Shown: positions 1 through 8,732, counted from the first letter of the stretch. The stretch is DNA of 64,000 bases from Pseudomonas sp. CAN1 (GCF_030462585.1 NZ_JASMRU010000002.1:372001-436000), one strand, 5' to 3'. Numbers and translations: made by a program. The notes: generated by a model from the letters alone, not told the origin.

Positions 1-179
1 AGATTGTCGGCGATGTCCTGGAAGGCCAGGCGCGTGCCTTCACCGCTGAGGAACAGGGTGACCTTGGCATCCATGCACGCCAGCAGTGTGGCGGTGTAGA
101 AGGGCGCGGCGCAGCGCGCCGGGGTGCTCGGGCCGCTGCTGACGATGATCAGCACACGCTGGGGCTCAGGCGTGGACAA
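1..179 (-). CDS. DsrE-like family protein (3' part off window)
   Basis: Reading leftwards from a TTG at 179, the frame stays open to the window edge. The visible N-terminal part contains RVLIIVSSGPSTP followed by CAAPFYTATLLACMDAKVTL and FLSGEGTRLA, the pattern of the DsrE/DsrF sulfur-relay-like fold. Its start overlaps the end of the GNAT gene by 14 bases, so the two are probably co-transcribed. A GTG eight codons downstream is an alternative start. Only about 60 residues can be seen, so the family is tentative and the exact role unknown. Confidence 0.55.
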   Translation of the reverse strand, partial: MSTPEPQRVLIIVSSGPSTPARCAAPFYTATLLACMDAKVTLFLSGEGTRLAFQDIADN

Positions 180-660
180 GGGCTTTCTCCAGTTGGACCA
201 GGGCGACGCGGCGGCCCTGCGGGTCGGCGCGCTCGACGATGCCCTGCGGCTTGTAGCCCAGGCGTGCGTAGAGCAGCAGGCCGGCGGCGTTGGCGTTGAA
301 GCAGGACACTTTCATCAGGCGTGCCTTGTACTGCTCGCGGGCGAGATTCTCCATGACCTCGATCAGGTACTGCGCCACCCCGTGCCGGCGCGCCCAGGGC
401 GCGACCATCATGTTGCCCAGCGCGCAGAACTCGTTGGGCTGCCACTGGTAGAAGTTGGCGAAGCCGGCGACCCGGCCATCGAGCAGGGCAACCGTGCTTC
501 CGCGCCGTTCGGCGATGGCGGCAGCGAGCTGGGCCACGGTCAGCGGCCATTGCGCCTTGGGGTAGCAATAGAAGAGTTCGTCGGCGTCCTGGGGGAAGCC
601 CACCACCTCGCCGAGGTCGTCGGCGAGGGCGGGGCGGGATTGCAGGGCAGGTTGATTCAC
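166..660 (-). CDS. GNAT-family N-acetyltransferase
   Basis: A 164-residue protein starting at GTG 660 with an AGGGAG ribosome site upstream. It has the single GNAT fold; acetyl-CoA motif A lies around residues 83-103, with core RRHGVA after NMMVAPWA, and motif B follows in FNANAAGLLLYARLGY, typical of RimI-like N-acetyltransferases. The family transfers acetyl from acetyl-CoA to amines of small molecules or proteins; nothing here tells the substrate. It sits 15 bases after a DUF4136 lipoprotein gene and overlaps the next gene, suggesting a minus-strand operon. Confidence 0.85.
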   Translation of the reverse strand: MNQPALQSRPALADDLGEVVGFPQDADELFYCYPKAQWPLTVAQLAAAIAERRGSTVALLDGRVAGFANFYQWQPNEFCALGNMMVAPWARRHGVAQYLIEVMENLAREQYKARLMKVSCFNANAAGLLLYARLGYKPQGIVERADPQGRRVALVQLEKALVHA

Positions 661-675
661 GCGCGCTCCCTGGTG

Positions 676-1236
676 TCAGTGCGGCGGGTACTGGGCGATG
701 ATCTTCTGCACCGTCTCGCGGATCGCCGCTTCGCGTTCGGCGGGCGTCGGCGGGCTGCTGCGCATGATCTGTTCGCCGCTGCCGCGCCAGACCAGCTTGC
801 CGTCCTTGCCGTCGAGCATGTCGACCTGGATGGTGGCGACCTTGTAGGTGACGGTGCGGCTTTCGGCCATGGGCGGCGGGCCCCAGTAGCCTCCCCAGTA
901 ACCGCCCCAGTAGCCACCGGTGTAGGTGGTCACTTCGTCCTGGCGCTGGTCGACGATCAGGTAGGCGCGGATGCGCACGTCGCCCGGATTGCCGCCCTGG
1001 GCCTGGCGCAGGCCGCGCTGGTCGAACTGGTCGGCGATGGCGGCGTTGATGCGCTGCTCGGTGAGGTCGCTCTTGATCCGCGGATCATCCGGGCGGTACT
1101 CGAAGGCCGGCTGCGCCCAGCTCCAGGTCTGGTAGCGGGAGAAGTCGCGGGTGGTGTCGTAGTCGCGGCTGACGCTGGTGGTCTCGCAGGCGGCGAGGCC
1201 CAGCATCAGGCCCAGAAGCAGTAAACGGCGGATCAT
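676..1236 (-). CDS. DUF4136 lipoprotein (first of two)
   Basis: The start is placed at ATG 1236 (MIRRLLLL), not the longer upstream frame, because it has AGGAG ahead and gives a clean lipoprotein signal with lipobox LAAC (Cys17). The 186-residue protein has the DUF4136 pattern: an early DYDTTRDFSRYQTWSW block, NAAIADQFDQRGLR, then VKLVWRGSGE-like strands near the C-terminus. An insert of three GGYW repeats precedes GPPPMAESRTVTY. DUF4136 proteins are envelope lipoproteins of unknown function. A second member with a comparable Gly/Tyr insert follows upstream, which suggests duplication. Confidence 0.85.
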   Translation of the reverse strand: MIRRLLLLGLMLGLAACETTSVSRDYDTTRDFSRYQTWSWAQPAFEYRPDDPRIKSDLTEQRINAAIADQFDQRGLRQAQGGNPGDVRIRAYLIVDQRQDEVTTYTGGYWGGYWGGYWGPPPMAESRTVTYKVATIQVDMLDGKDGKLVWRGSGEQIMRSSPPTPAEREAAIRETVQKIIAQYPPH

Positions 1237-1333
1237 GGCTGGATTACTCCTGACAGAGTTTCCATCCAAGCGCAGAGTCCGCGCAAAGGCAAGCGGCAGA
1301 CGGGTTGCGCGGGTTACCGGAAGTGAATGGCGG

Positions 1334-1915
1334 TCAGCCCGGCGGGTAACCGTCCATGGCCTTGCGTGCGGCTTCACGCAGGGCGCGGGCCTGGTCGCTG
1401 CGGTTGTCGCCATTGTCGTACTCGGCGCTGCCGCTCCACACCTGCTGGTTGCTGCGGGCGTCGAACAGGGCGATGCGCACCACGCTGACGGTGACCACGT
1501 AGGTACGGGTGACGGGGTAGGACGCGCCTCCGTACCAGGGATCGCCCCAGCCGCCGTAGTAGCCGCCGCCGTAGTAGTCGGTGGTCTGCCGGGTGCGCTG
1601 TTCGCTGGAGAGGTGCGCGCTGACGTGCAGGTCCGCCGGGGCGTTCGTGCGTGCCGGGCGTAGGCCGCGCTGGTCGAGGGCTTCGCTGACGGCGTCCTGC
1701 AACGGGCCGCCGAAGCCGGTGCCGTCGGTCCAGTTCCACGAACGGTACTGCCCGTAGTCCAGCGGCGCGGCCGGGTAGCTGCCGGGGTCGAGGCCGGGGT
1801 TGGTGGCTTGCGCCGGGGCCGGCGGGATCGGCAGCGAGGTGTTGCTGTAGGGGTTCTGGCTCTGGCAGGCGGCCAGGGCGGCGAACAGCGGCAGGATCAG
1901 CAGGTAACGCGGCAT
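1334..1915 (-). CDS. DUF4136 lipoprotein (second of two)
   Basis: The start is set at ATG 1915 (MPRYLLIL), giving a signal peptide with lipobox LAAC at Cys17; the longer frame would put 15 unlikely residues before it. The 193-residue product shares with its neighbour the YGQYRSWNW block, [25 protein letters not shown] and a C-terminal [14 protein letters not shown]. It carries its own Gly/Tyr/Trp-rich insert ([17 protein letters not shown]). It is predicted to be anchored in the outer membrane; function is unknown. It lies 97 bases upstream of the first copy on the same strand. Confidence 0.85.
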   Translation of the reverse strand: MPRYLLILPLFAALAACQSQNPYSNTSLPIPPAPAQATNPGLDPGSYPAAPLDYGQYRSWNWTDGTGFGGPLQDAVSEALDQRGLRPARTNAPADLHVSAHLSSEQRTRQTTDYYGGGYYGGWGDPWYGGASYPVTRTYVVTVSVVRIALFDARSNQQVWSGSAEYDNGDNRSDQARALREAARKAMDGYPPG

Positions 1916-1968
1916 GACGGACTCCGGCACGCTGGTCGTGGGTGGCGTGCGCACTGGCAACTATGCAC

Positions 1969-2739
1969 CTAATCCTGCGGCCGGCACAGCCAGTGCAGGT
2001 AGCGGCCGAGGCCGGCGAAGGCGGGGTGTCGACGGTATTGCAGTTCCATCTCCACCAGGTCCAGCGGCTCGGCCTTGTGCTGGAACTCCACCGGCATGTA
2101 GTCGTGGAACACCCGCACGCCGCTGCGCGCCTCGATGTTCCAGTGGCCGGCCATGGCGGCTTCGAGTACGCGCGGGTCGAGCGGTTCCTGCGGGGTCAGG
2201 CTCTGGCCTTCACCGGAGAAACGGTTCTTGCGCAGCTTACGGAAGTGGCCCTTGAGCAGGTTGCGGTAGATCAGTGCATCGCGGTTGTAGAAGGCCAGGG
2301 ACAGCCAGCCGTCGGCGCGGGTCAGCTGGTGCAGCACGGGGAGGATTGCCAGCGGCTCGGCCAGCCATTCCAGCACGGCGTGGCAGATCACCAGGTCATA
2401 GGGTTCGTTGAGCTGGCCGAGCAGGTCCTGCCACGGTGCGGCGATGAAGGTAGCCTGAAGGCCCGCTTCCTCGAAGCGCTGACGTGCGCCTTCGAGCATC
2501 GGCGCGGCGGGTTCGGCGAGGGTCACGTCGTGGCCGCGCCCGGCCAGCCACAGCGACATGTGGCCCAGCCCGGCGCCGATATCCAGCACCCGCAGCGGGC
2601 GGTCGGGCAGCGTTTCGGCGAGGTCGGCCTGCAGTACGGCGAGGCGGATGGCGCCCTTGGCGCCGCCGTAGATCTTCTCGGCAAAGCGCGTGGCCAGTTC
2701 GTCGAAATGGCGGTCGCCGGTCTTCGGGGAATCGCTCAC
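1969..2739 (-). CDS. cmoM: tRNA 5-carboxymethoxyuridine methyltransferase CmoM
   Basis: This 256-residue class I SAM methyltransferase starts at GTG 2739, overlapping the MazG stop codon by four bases. SAM motif I is VLDIGAGLGHMS (residues 51-62). VICHAVLEWL, SLAFYNRDALIYRNLLKG and the C-terminal MELQYRRHPAFAGLGRY are characteristic of the SmtA/CmoM group. CmoM methylates cmo5U at the tRNA wobble position to mcmo5U. It would act in the cytoplasm. Coupling to a nucleotide-pool pyrophosphohydrolase gene suggests a small housekeeping operon. Confidence 0.88.
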   Translation of the reverse strand: MSDSPKTGDRHFDELATRFAEKIYGGAKGAIRLAVLQADLAETLPDRPLRVLDIGAGLGHMSLWLAGRGHDVTLAEPAAPMLEGARQRFEEAGLQATFIAAPWQDLLGQLNEPYDLVICHAVLEWLAEPLAILPVLHQLTRADGWLSLAFYNRDALIYRNLLKGHFRKLRKNRFSGEGQSLTPQEPLDPRVLEAAMAGHWNIEARSGVRVFHDYMPVEFQHKAEPLDLVEMELQYRRHPAFAGLGRYLHWLCRPQD

Positions 2740-3053
2740 TTGGCGCCCCCTTCGATGAAGCGCCGCTCGCTGTCGGCCAGCTTGGCTAGCACCGCCTGGT
2801 TCATGTCGATGCCCAGTTCGGCGCACATCAGCAGCAGGTAGAGGACGATGTCACCGACTTCCTGGCCGGCGTGGGCGAGTTTCTCCGGCGGCAACTGGCG
2901 CGATTCGTCCTCGCGCAGCCACTGGAAGATTTCCACCAGCTCGGCCATTTCCACGCTGGCGGCCATGGCCAGGTTCTTCGGGCTGTGGAAGCGACTCCAG
3001 TCGTTGTGGTCGCGGATGGCGTGCAGGCGCGCGGTGATGGCTTCGAGGTTCAT
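2736..3053 (-). CDS. MazG-like nucleotide pyrophosphohydrolase
   Basis: The start is chosen at ATG 3053 (MNLEAITARL), giving 105 residues, the normal length of the single-domain MazG-like/dCTPase group. The all-alpha motif is visible: FHSPKNLAMAASVEMAELVEIFQW supplies the ExxE metal ligands, and AGQEVGDIVLYLLLM supplies the second ExxD pair. These enzymes hydrolyse (d)NTPs to NMP and pyrophosphate with Mg2+. It overlaps cmoM by four bases and lies 46 bases from the MaoC gene on the same strand. Confidence 0.87.
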   Translation of the reverse strand: MNLEAITARLHAIRDHNDWSRFHSPKNLAMAASVEMAELVEIFQWLREDESRQLPPEKLAHAGQEVGDIVLYLLLMCAELGIDMNQAVLAKLADSERRFIEGGAK

Positions 3054-3099
3054 GCAGATGGGGCTCCAACGTGAGCCCCATAGCTTCAAGCCTGGCGCT

Positions 3100-3957
3100 T
3101 CAAACGTCCAGCGGGCTCCAGCTGCCGGCCATGTGCGGCAGGTCGTCCTTGCCGCGCAGGCTGAACTGCCCGGAGGGTGCCGGGTCGCTGGCCAGCAGGG
3201 TCACCGAGGAGGGCAGCAGCACCGGTTTCTGGAAGCGCACCTCGACCTTGTAGCCGGCCATCGGCAGGCGTTCGCCCAGCGCGGCCAGGCTGCGTGCCTT
3301 GTTCCACAGGCCGTGGGCGATGGCGCGGGGGAAGCCGAACAGCCGGGCGCTGAATGCGGCCAGGTGGATCGGGTTGTAGTCACCGGCCACGCGGGCGTAG
3401 CGCCGGCCGATGTCTGCCGGGCAGTTCCACTGGTCCAGCGGCTTGAGCGGCAGCTCGGCGACTTCCTCGCGGGGCGCCGGCTTGCCGTCCAGGCGCATGC
3501 CGCGGAAGAGGATGCGGCTGTCGCCTTCCCAGAGCAGGCCGAGCTGATCGTGCAACTGGGTGATGATGCTGAAGGTCACGCCCTTCTCGTGCGGCTGCAG
3601 GTCGTCCACTCGTACGCTGACGTTGAACGGCCCCAGGCCGCCGAGCGGGCGCAACACGCTGATACGGTTTTCCAGGTGCACCAGGCCCAGCAGCGGGAAG
3701 GGGAAGCGCGCGTCCGTCAGCAGGCCCATCTGCAGGCCGAAGGCGAGGATGTGCGGGTAAGTCGGCGGCAACAGGTGGTTGTCGGTGAAGCCGCAGACCT
3801 TGCGATAGCGCTCCAGGTGCTTCGGGTCGACCGTGACCGGGCAGCGCAGGCCGCGTGTCGGCAGGCTGCGGCCACGCACGCCGCGGCGCACGGCGGCGCG
3901 GGCGAACAGGCCGGTGAGGGCGGGTGGGGCAGACAGGTCGAGCCAATCGCGGGACAT
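3100..3957 (-). CDS. MaoC-like hot-dog dehydratase
   Basis: The protein has 285 residues, starts at ATG 3957 and has AGGAG upstream. The C-terminal half carries the R-hydratase/MaoC signature GDYNPIHL followed by FGFPRAIAHGLWNKAR, with the catalytic Asp and His of the hydratase 2 motif. The N-terminal half looks like a second, degenerate hot-dog domain. The expected reaction is reversible hydration of 2-enoyl-CoA or enoyl-ACP. A 3-oxoacyl reductase and a thiolase nearby supply matching activities. It is divergent from the AraC regulator across a 205-base gap. Confidence 0.83.
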   Translation of the reverse strand: MSRDWLDLSAPPALTGLFARAAVRRGVRGRSLPTRGLRCPVTVDPKHLERYRKVCGFTDNHLLPPTYPHILAFGLQMGLLTDARFPFPLLGLVHLENRISVLRPLGGLGPFNVSVRVDDLQPHEKGVTFSIITQLHDQLGLLWEGDSRILFRGMRLDGKPAPREEVAELPLKPLDQWNCPADIGRRYARVAGDYNPIHLAAFSARLFGFPRAIAHGLWNKARSLAALGERLPMAGYKVEVRFQKPVLLPSSVTLLASDPAPSGQFSLRGKDDLPHMAGSWSPLDV

Positions 3958-4162
3958 CGGGTATCTCCTGGCGGGTATTCAGTCAGCTTAGCCGGCGGTC
4001 AGGCGCGGGCATTGGCCGTGGCAACGCGGTGCGCGGCAGGCAAGTCAATGTGACCGTCGGATTGCTCGGATATTTCCCGCACGCTGGTTCCTGATTCTCT
4101 TGAGGGGCGATAGGAAAGCTGCCTAAGATGGGCCCGCCTCATGGATAACTAGAAAAAACACC

Positions 4163-5170
4163 ATGCGTGATCTGACCGACGATGTGGCGCTGATGCGCCC
4201 GGTGATCGACGCCCTGCGCGCCAGCGGAGCCGACCCCGACCGCGTGCTGGCTCGCGTCGGCCTGCCTGCTGGCAGCCTGCCTGCCGGACGATTCCCCCAC
4301 AGCGCCCAGAACCTGTTCTGGAAGGCGGCCGCCGAAGAGTGCGGCGAAGAGCACGTCGGCCTTTATCTGGCCGGCCACCTGCCCGCATTCCACGGCCTGC
4401 TGCTGGAATACCTGTTCCTTTCCAGCGCCACCTTCGGCGAAGGCCTGCGCCACGCCCTGCGCTACGTGCGCCTGCTTTCCGACACCCTCAACGCCCGCCT
4501 GGAAGTGGAAGGCGAGAAGGCCGTGCTGCTGCTCGGGCATACCGCCGGGACCAACCGGCACTTCCCCGAAATGCTTGCCGGTGCGGTGGTGCGCCTGTTC
4601 CACGCGCTCACCGAAGGCGACTTCAAGCCCCAGCAGGTGCAGTTGATGCACGAAGAAGGCGCGCCTGCCGAGCGTTATCGCGAGGTGTATGGCTGCCCCG
4701 CGGTTCTGGGTGCAGATCGCTATGCCCTGGTATTCGATGCCGAAGTGCTGGAAAAGCCCTCGCGCCACGCCGCGCCCGAGCTGCTGCGCATGCACGAATC
4801 CCTGGCGCGCCGGCAATTGGCGGAAGTGGAGCGCCTGGATCTGGTGCGCAAGGTGCGCGAGCTGATTGGTTTGCTGCTGGTGGATGGCGGCGCGACGCTG
4901 GAGCAGGTCGCCGCCCGTCTCGACATGCCGGCCCGCCGCCTGCGCGAGCGCCTGGCGATGGCCGGTGTGCGCTTCAACGACCTGGTCACCGATTACCGCT
5001 GCCGCCTGGCCAAGGAGCTGCTGCTCAAGACCGACGAGCGCATTGAGGTGATCGTCGAACGCACCGGCTTCTCCGAGCCGAGCACCTTCTACCGCGCCTT
5101 CAAACGCTGGGTCGGCGAGACCCCGGTGGAGTTCCGCCGCCGCGGCCGCCCGCAACCGCCGGCGGAGTGA
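4163..5170 (+). CDS. AraC-type regulator with arabinose-binding-like domain
   Basis: The 335-residue regulator has an N-terminal region (about 20-210) matching the AraC arabinose-binding-domain family used by OruR/ArgR-like proteins, including FHGLLLEYLFLSSATFGEGL. The C-terminal AraC DNA-binding domain (about 235-330) shows the two helix-turn-helices, with GFSEPSTFYRAFKRWVGETP in the second. It sits between the MaoC gene (divergent) and the reductase/thiolase genes, so it probably controls that lipid module. From memory PAO1 PA4785-PA4787 has a similar thiolase, reductase and regulator set. Confidence 0.85.
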   Translation: MRDLTDDVALMRPVIDALRASGADPDRVLARVGLPAGSLPAGRFPHSAQNLFWKAAAEECGEEHVGLYLAGHLPAFHGLLLEYLFLSSATFGEGLRHALRYVRLLSDTLNARLEVEGEKAVLLLGHTAGTNRHFPEMLAGAVVRLFHALTEGDFKPQQVQLMHEEGAPAERYREVYGCPAVLGADRYALVFDAEVLEKPSRHAAPELLRMHESLARRQLAEVERLDLVRKVRELIGLLLVDGGATLEQVAARLDMPARRLRERLAMAGVRFNDLVTDYRCRLAKELLLKTDERIEVIVERTGFSEPSTFYRAFKRWVGETPVEFRRRGRPQPPAE

Positions 5171-5234
5171 TCGAACCGTTTCGAGCGCGCCTGTGGATAG
5201 GCTTTGCCGGTCTTCCCTTTCGAAGGAATTGCCG

Positions 5235-5639
5235 ATGCAAAGCCGAATCCGCCAGCCCCTGCTGCTGTCCACCGTCCTGCTGCTGAGCGTTCAGCACGCC
5301 GTTGCCGGGGAAATGGAACAGACGGCTTTCTCCCGCCTGGACCGCGATGGCAGCGGCTACATCGAGGCCGAAGACCTGTCGGCCATGCGCGTGCGCATGT
5401 TCCACCGGCTGGATAGCGACCAGGACGGCCTGCTCACCCGCGAGGAAGTGACGCCGCGCGATCCCCGCGTGCAGATGTCGCCCAATGCCATCGCCTGGCC
5501 GGACCGGGACGGAGACGGCAAGGTCAGCCTGGCGGAGTTCATGACCCAGGAACCGGCGCTGATCGTGCGCGCGGATCGCGATGGTGATCATCGGGTGAGT
5601 GCGGAGGAGTTTCGTGAACTGGTGGCGGCGCGGGGGTGA
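5235..5639 (+). CDS. Exported EF-hand calcium-binding protein
   Basis: The start is set at ATG 5235 (MQSRIRQPLL), 14 codons into the longer frame, because GAAGGA lies ahead and it gives a proper signal peptide ending at AVAG. The mature part has four EF-hand-type loops of the DxDxDG kind: starting at Asp36 (DRDGSGYIEAED), Asp60 (DSDQDGLLTREE), Asp90 (DRDGDGKVSLAE) and Asp114 (DRDGDHRVSAEE). A periplasmic calcium sensor or buffer is the natural reading; no partner is evident. It is 65 bases after the AraC gene. Confidence 0.85.
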   Translation: MQSRIRQPLLLSTVLLLSVQHAVAGEMEQTAFSRLDRDGSGYIEAEDLSAMRVRMFHRLDSDQDGLLTREEVTPRDPRVQMSPNAIAWPDRDGDGKVSLAEFMTQEPALIVRADRDGDHRVSAEEFRELVAARG

Positions 5640-5680
5640 ACCTTTGCCCCGCGTTTCTGTGGCAACGGCACGGGGCTAAC

Positions 5681-5715
5681 CCTGTAGAAGCGCCCCATGG
5701 GGCCGCTCCTACAGG
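5681..5715. repeat. Short palindromic repeat
   Basis: TGTAGAAGCG and CGCTCCTACA arms flank CCCCATGGGG. This is a short REP-like hairpin at the head of a repeat-filled 282-base gap between the EF-hand gene and the reductase gene. Confidence 0.6.
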
Positions 5716-5730
5716 GGAAAGCGGTCAGTT

Positions 5731-5811
5731 CGTAGGATGGGTGGAGCCTAGGCGATACCCATGCTGCACAGGGGGGCGATGGGTATCGCTCCGCTCCACG
5801 CCATCCTACGG
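5731..5811. repeat. GTAGGATGGG-type inverted repeat
   Basis: The left arm CGTAGGATGGGTGGAG pairs with CTCCACGCCATCCTACG on the right. An inner pair GCGATACCCAT / ATGGGTATCGC sits between them. This family is distinct from the GTAGGAGCGAGC repeats, and this is the only copy noticed here. Confidence 0.65.
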
Positions 5812-5833
5812 GACTGATTGGAACGAATCGGTG

Positions 5834-5911
5834 TGTAGGGCGAATAACGCGTCAGCGTTATCCGCCATGAAGGGAATGGCGGATAACCTGTTCCAGGTTA
5901 TGCGCCCTACG
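5834..5911. repeat. GTAGGGCGAATAACG-type inverted repeat
   Basis: The left end GTAGGGCGAATAACG and right end GTTATGCGCCCTAC are inverted. Internal GCGTTATCCGCC and GGCGGATAACC form a second pair. Related copies lie at 15708, 36107 and, in part, 8896 and 54814. Confidence 0.7.
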
Positions 5912-5921
5912 ATCCTGAAGG

Positions 5922-7277
5922 TTAAGCGCCCAGCAGACTCTGCCCACAAACCCGCAGCACCTGCCCGCTCACCGCGCCCGAACCCGGCTGGGCGAACCAC
6001 GCCACGGCCTCGGCGACGTCCTGTGGCAGGCCGCCCTGGCCCATGGAGTTCATCCGTCGGCCGGCCTCGCGGATGGTCAGCGGGATGGCGGCGGTCATCT
6101 GGGTTTCGATGAAGCCCGGCGCCACCGCGTTGATGCTGATGCCCTTCTTGCCCAGCGCCGGCGCCCAGGCCTGCGCCAGGCCGATCAGGCCGGCCTTGCT
6201 CACCGCATAGTTGGTCTGGCCCATGTTGCCGGCGATACCGCTGATGGAGGCGAGCAGCACCACGCGGCCGTCGTCGTGCAGCTTGCCGGCGTCCAGCAGG
6301 GCCTGGGTCAGCACCTGCGGGGCTTTCAAGTTCACGTCGATCACCGAGTTCCAGAAGGCTTCGCTCATCTTGGCGACGGTCTTGTCGCGGGTGATGCCGG
6401 CGTTGTGCACCACGATGTCGACGCCATCGGGCAGCGCCTCGACCAGTTGAGCGCCGGCATCGGCGGCGCAGATGTCCAGCGCCACGCCACGGCCGCCCAG
6501 TCGCGCGGCCAGCGCATCGAGGGCTTCCTTGGCCGGCGGCACGTCCAGCAGCACCACTTCGGCGCCGTCACGGGCGAGGGTCTCGGCGATGGCTGCGCCG
6601 ATGCCGCGGGCGGCGCCGGTCACCAGCGCGCGCTTGCCCACCAGCGGGCGGCTCCAGTCCTGCACCTGCTTGTCGTAGGCGGAGAGGCGCACCACCTGCC
6701 CGGAGACATAGGCGCTCTTGGGCGAGAGGAAGAAGCGCAGCGCGCCTTCGAGCTGGTCTTCGGCGCCCTTGCCGACGTACACCAGCTGCACATTGCCGCC
6801 CCGGCGGATTTCCTTGCCCAGGGAGCGGCTGAAGCCTTCCAGGCTGCGCTGCACGCTGGCGGCGATGGGGTCCTTCACCGATTCCGGCGCGCGGCCGAGG
6901 ATCACCACGTGTGGGCATTTATCCAGGCCCTTGAGAGCGCCCTGGAAGAAGGTGCGCAGCTCGATGGTCTGCTCGAAGCGAGTCAGGCCGCTGGCGTCGA
7001 AAACGATGGCCTTGAGCTTCGGCCCATGCTCGGCGGTCCAGCGCGGCAGGCCGTACTGGCCTTCGCTGAAGGAGAGCACCGTGTCGGTCAGACGCTCGGC
7101 GAAGGGCAGCACCGCCTCGTTCAGGTTGCCCTCGCCGCCGAGCAGCAGCGCCCCGTCCACCGGTCGCGTGCGCCCGGCGCTCCAGCGCTCCAGGCGGACC
7201 GGCGCGGGCAGGCCGAGGGCTCCGACCAGGCGGCGGCCGACGTTGGAGTTGGCGAAGGCGATGTAGCGATCGGTCAT
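5922..7277 (-). CDS. FabG4-type 3-oxoacyl-(ACP/CoA) reductase, two-domain SDR
   Basis: At about 450 residues this is the high-molecular-weight FabG4 type, roughly twice normal FabG length. Residues 1-205 are a flavodoxin-like N-terminal domain without catalytic residues. From 213 a full short-chain dehydrogenase follows: NADP(H) motif TGAARGIG (220-227), HNAG (290-293), Ser344, and Tyr357/Lys361 in YAVSKAG. The reaction is reversible reduction of 3-oxoacyl thioesters. It is divergent from the thiolase across 166 bases, so the two probably share control. Confidence 0.88.
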   Translation of the reverse strand: MTDRYIAFANSNVGRRLVGALGLPAPVRLERWSAGRTRPVDGALLLGGEGNLNEAVLPFAERLTDTVLSFSEGQYGLPRWTAEHGPKLKAIVFDASGLTRFEQTIELRTFFQGALKGLDKCPHVVILGRAPESVKDPIAASVQRSLEGFSRSLGKEIRRGGNVQLVYVGKGAEDQLEGALRFFLSPKSAYVSGQVVRLSAYDKQVQDWSRPLVGKRALVTGAARGIGAAIAETLARDGAEVVLLDVPPAKEALDALAARLGGRGVALDICAADAGAQLVEALPDGVDIVVHNAGITRDKTVAKMSEAFWNSVIDVNLKAPQVLTQALLDAGKLHDDGRVVLLASISGIAGNMGQTNYAVSKAGLIGLAQAWAPALGKKGISINAVAPGFIETQMTAAIPLTIREAGRRMNSMGQGGLPQDVAEAVAWFAQPGSGAVSGQVLRVCGQSLLGA

Positions 7278-7443
7278 GGAACGGGCTCCTGCACAGGGTC
7301 TCTAAAGTGCTGACCACTCTACGCAGCGGCGGGTTCGGCGCAATTGACCGCGCTGACCTGCGCAACGGCGGGGCGGCCAATGCGACACAAGCGGCTAAGG
7401 TTAGCCTTGACCGCACTTCAACGCTCATTCTCAGGAGCCCTGC

Positions 7444-8721
7444 ATGACCCAACTGCGCCGGGTCGCCATCGTCGGCGGCAACCGTATTCCCTTCGCCCGC
7501 TCCAACACCGTGTATGCCACGGCGAGCAACCAGGAGATGCTGACCTCCGCGCTGGACGGGCTGATCGAGCGCTACAAGCTGCACGGCGAGCGCCTGGGCG
7601 AGGTGGTCGCCGGCGCTGTGCTCAAGCATTCCCGCGACTTCAACCTGACCCGCGAGTGCGTGCTGGGCACGCGCCTGGCGCCGGAAACCCCGGCCTACGA
7701 TATCCAGCAGGCCTGCGGCACCGGCCTGGAAGCGGCGATCCTGGTGGCCAACAAGATCGCCCTCGGGCAGATCGACTGCGGCATCGCCGGCGGCGTGGAC
7801 ACCACCTCCGATGCGCCCATCGGCGTCAACGAAGGGCTGCGCAAGATCCTGCTGGAAGCCAACCGCGGCAAGTCCAACGGCGAGAAGATCAAAAGCCTGC
7901 TGAAAATCCGCCCGCGCCACCTGATGCCGCATATTCCGAAGAACGGCGAGCCGCGCACCGGGCTGTCGATGGGCGAACACTGCGAGCTGATGGCGCAGAC
8001 CTGGGCCATCCCCCGTGACGAGCAGGACAAGCTGGCCTACGAGAGCCACCACAGGTTGGCGGCGGCCTATGACGAGGGCTGGCAGAACGACCTGATGACG
8101 CCGTTCCGCGGCCTGGTGCGCGACCAGAACCTGCGCCCGGACATCAACCTGGAGAAGATCGGCACCTTGAAGCCGGTATTCGAGCGTGGCTCACGCGGCA
8201 CGCTGACGGCGGCCAACTCCACGCCGCTGACCGATGGCGCTTCGGTGGTGCTGCTGGCCAGCGAGGAGTGGGCGAAGGAGCGCGGCTTGCCGATCCTGGC
8301 GTACTTCAAGGACGGTGAGGCGGCGGCGGTGGACTTTGTCGGCGGCCACGAGGGCCTGCTGATGGCGCCGGTCTACGCGGTGCCGCGCCTGCTGGCGCGC
8401 AACGGCCTGACCCTGCAGGACTTCGACTTCTACGAAATCCACGAAGCCTTCGCCGCCCAGGTGCTGTGTACGCTCAAGGCCTGGGAAGACCCGGAATACT
8501 GCAAGACCCGCCTGGGCCTCGACGCGCCGCTGGGCTCCATCGACCGCAGCAAGCTCAACGTCAAGGGCAGCTCGCTGGCCGCCGGCCACCCGTTCGCCGC
8601 CACCGGCGGGCGCATCGTCGCCAACCTGGCCAAGCTGCTGGACGGCGCCGGCAAGGGGCGCGGGCTGATCTCCATCTGTGCGGCCGGCGGCCAGGGTGTG
8701 ACCGCGATCATCGAACGGTAA
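7444..8721 (+). CDS. Thiolase, FadI-like acetyl-CoA C-acyltransferase
   Basis: The 425-residue thiolase has the nucleophile Cys91 in QQACGTGLEA, His382 in GHPFAATGGR and the acid/base Cys412 in CAAGGQG. HEAFAAQ takes the place of the NEAFA of the short FadA type, as in FadI/mitochondrial beta-subunit thiolases. It cleaves or forms 3-ketoacyl-CoA. With the reductase and the MaoC hydratase, three of the four enzymes of a fatty-acyl cycle are encoded here, without an acyl-CoA dehydrogenase. Two hairpins follow the stop codon. Confidence 0.9.
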   Translation: MTQLRRVAIVGGNRIPFARSNTVYATASNQEMLTSALDGLIERYKLHGERLGEVVAGAVLKHSRDFNLTRECVLGTRLAPETPAYDIQQACGTGLEAAILVANKIALGQIDCGIAGGVDTTSDAPIGVNEGLRKILLEANRGKSNGEKIKSLLKIRPRHLMPHIPKNGEPRTGLSMGEHCELMAQTWAIPRDEQDKLAYESHHRLAAAYDEGWQNDLMTPFRGLVRDQNLRPDINLEKIGTLKPVFERGSRGTLTAANSTPLTDGASVVLLASEEWAKERGLPILAYFKDGEAAAVDFVGGHEGLLMAPVYAVPRLLARNGLTLQDFDFYEIHEAFAAQVLCTLKAWEDPEYCKTRLGLDAPLGSIDRSKLNVKGSSLAAGHPFAATGGRIVANLAKLLDGAGKGRGLISICAAGGQGVTAIIER

Positions 8722-8732
8722 TCCAATACACC

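Noticed and set aside
1178-1663. 161-codon plus-strand frame over the DUF4136 genes
   Set aside because: It is antisense to both lipoprotein genes and without domain or ribosome site.
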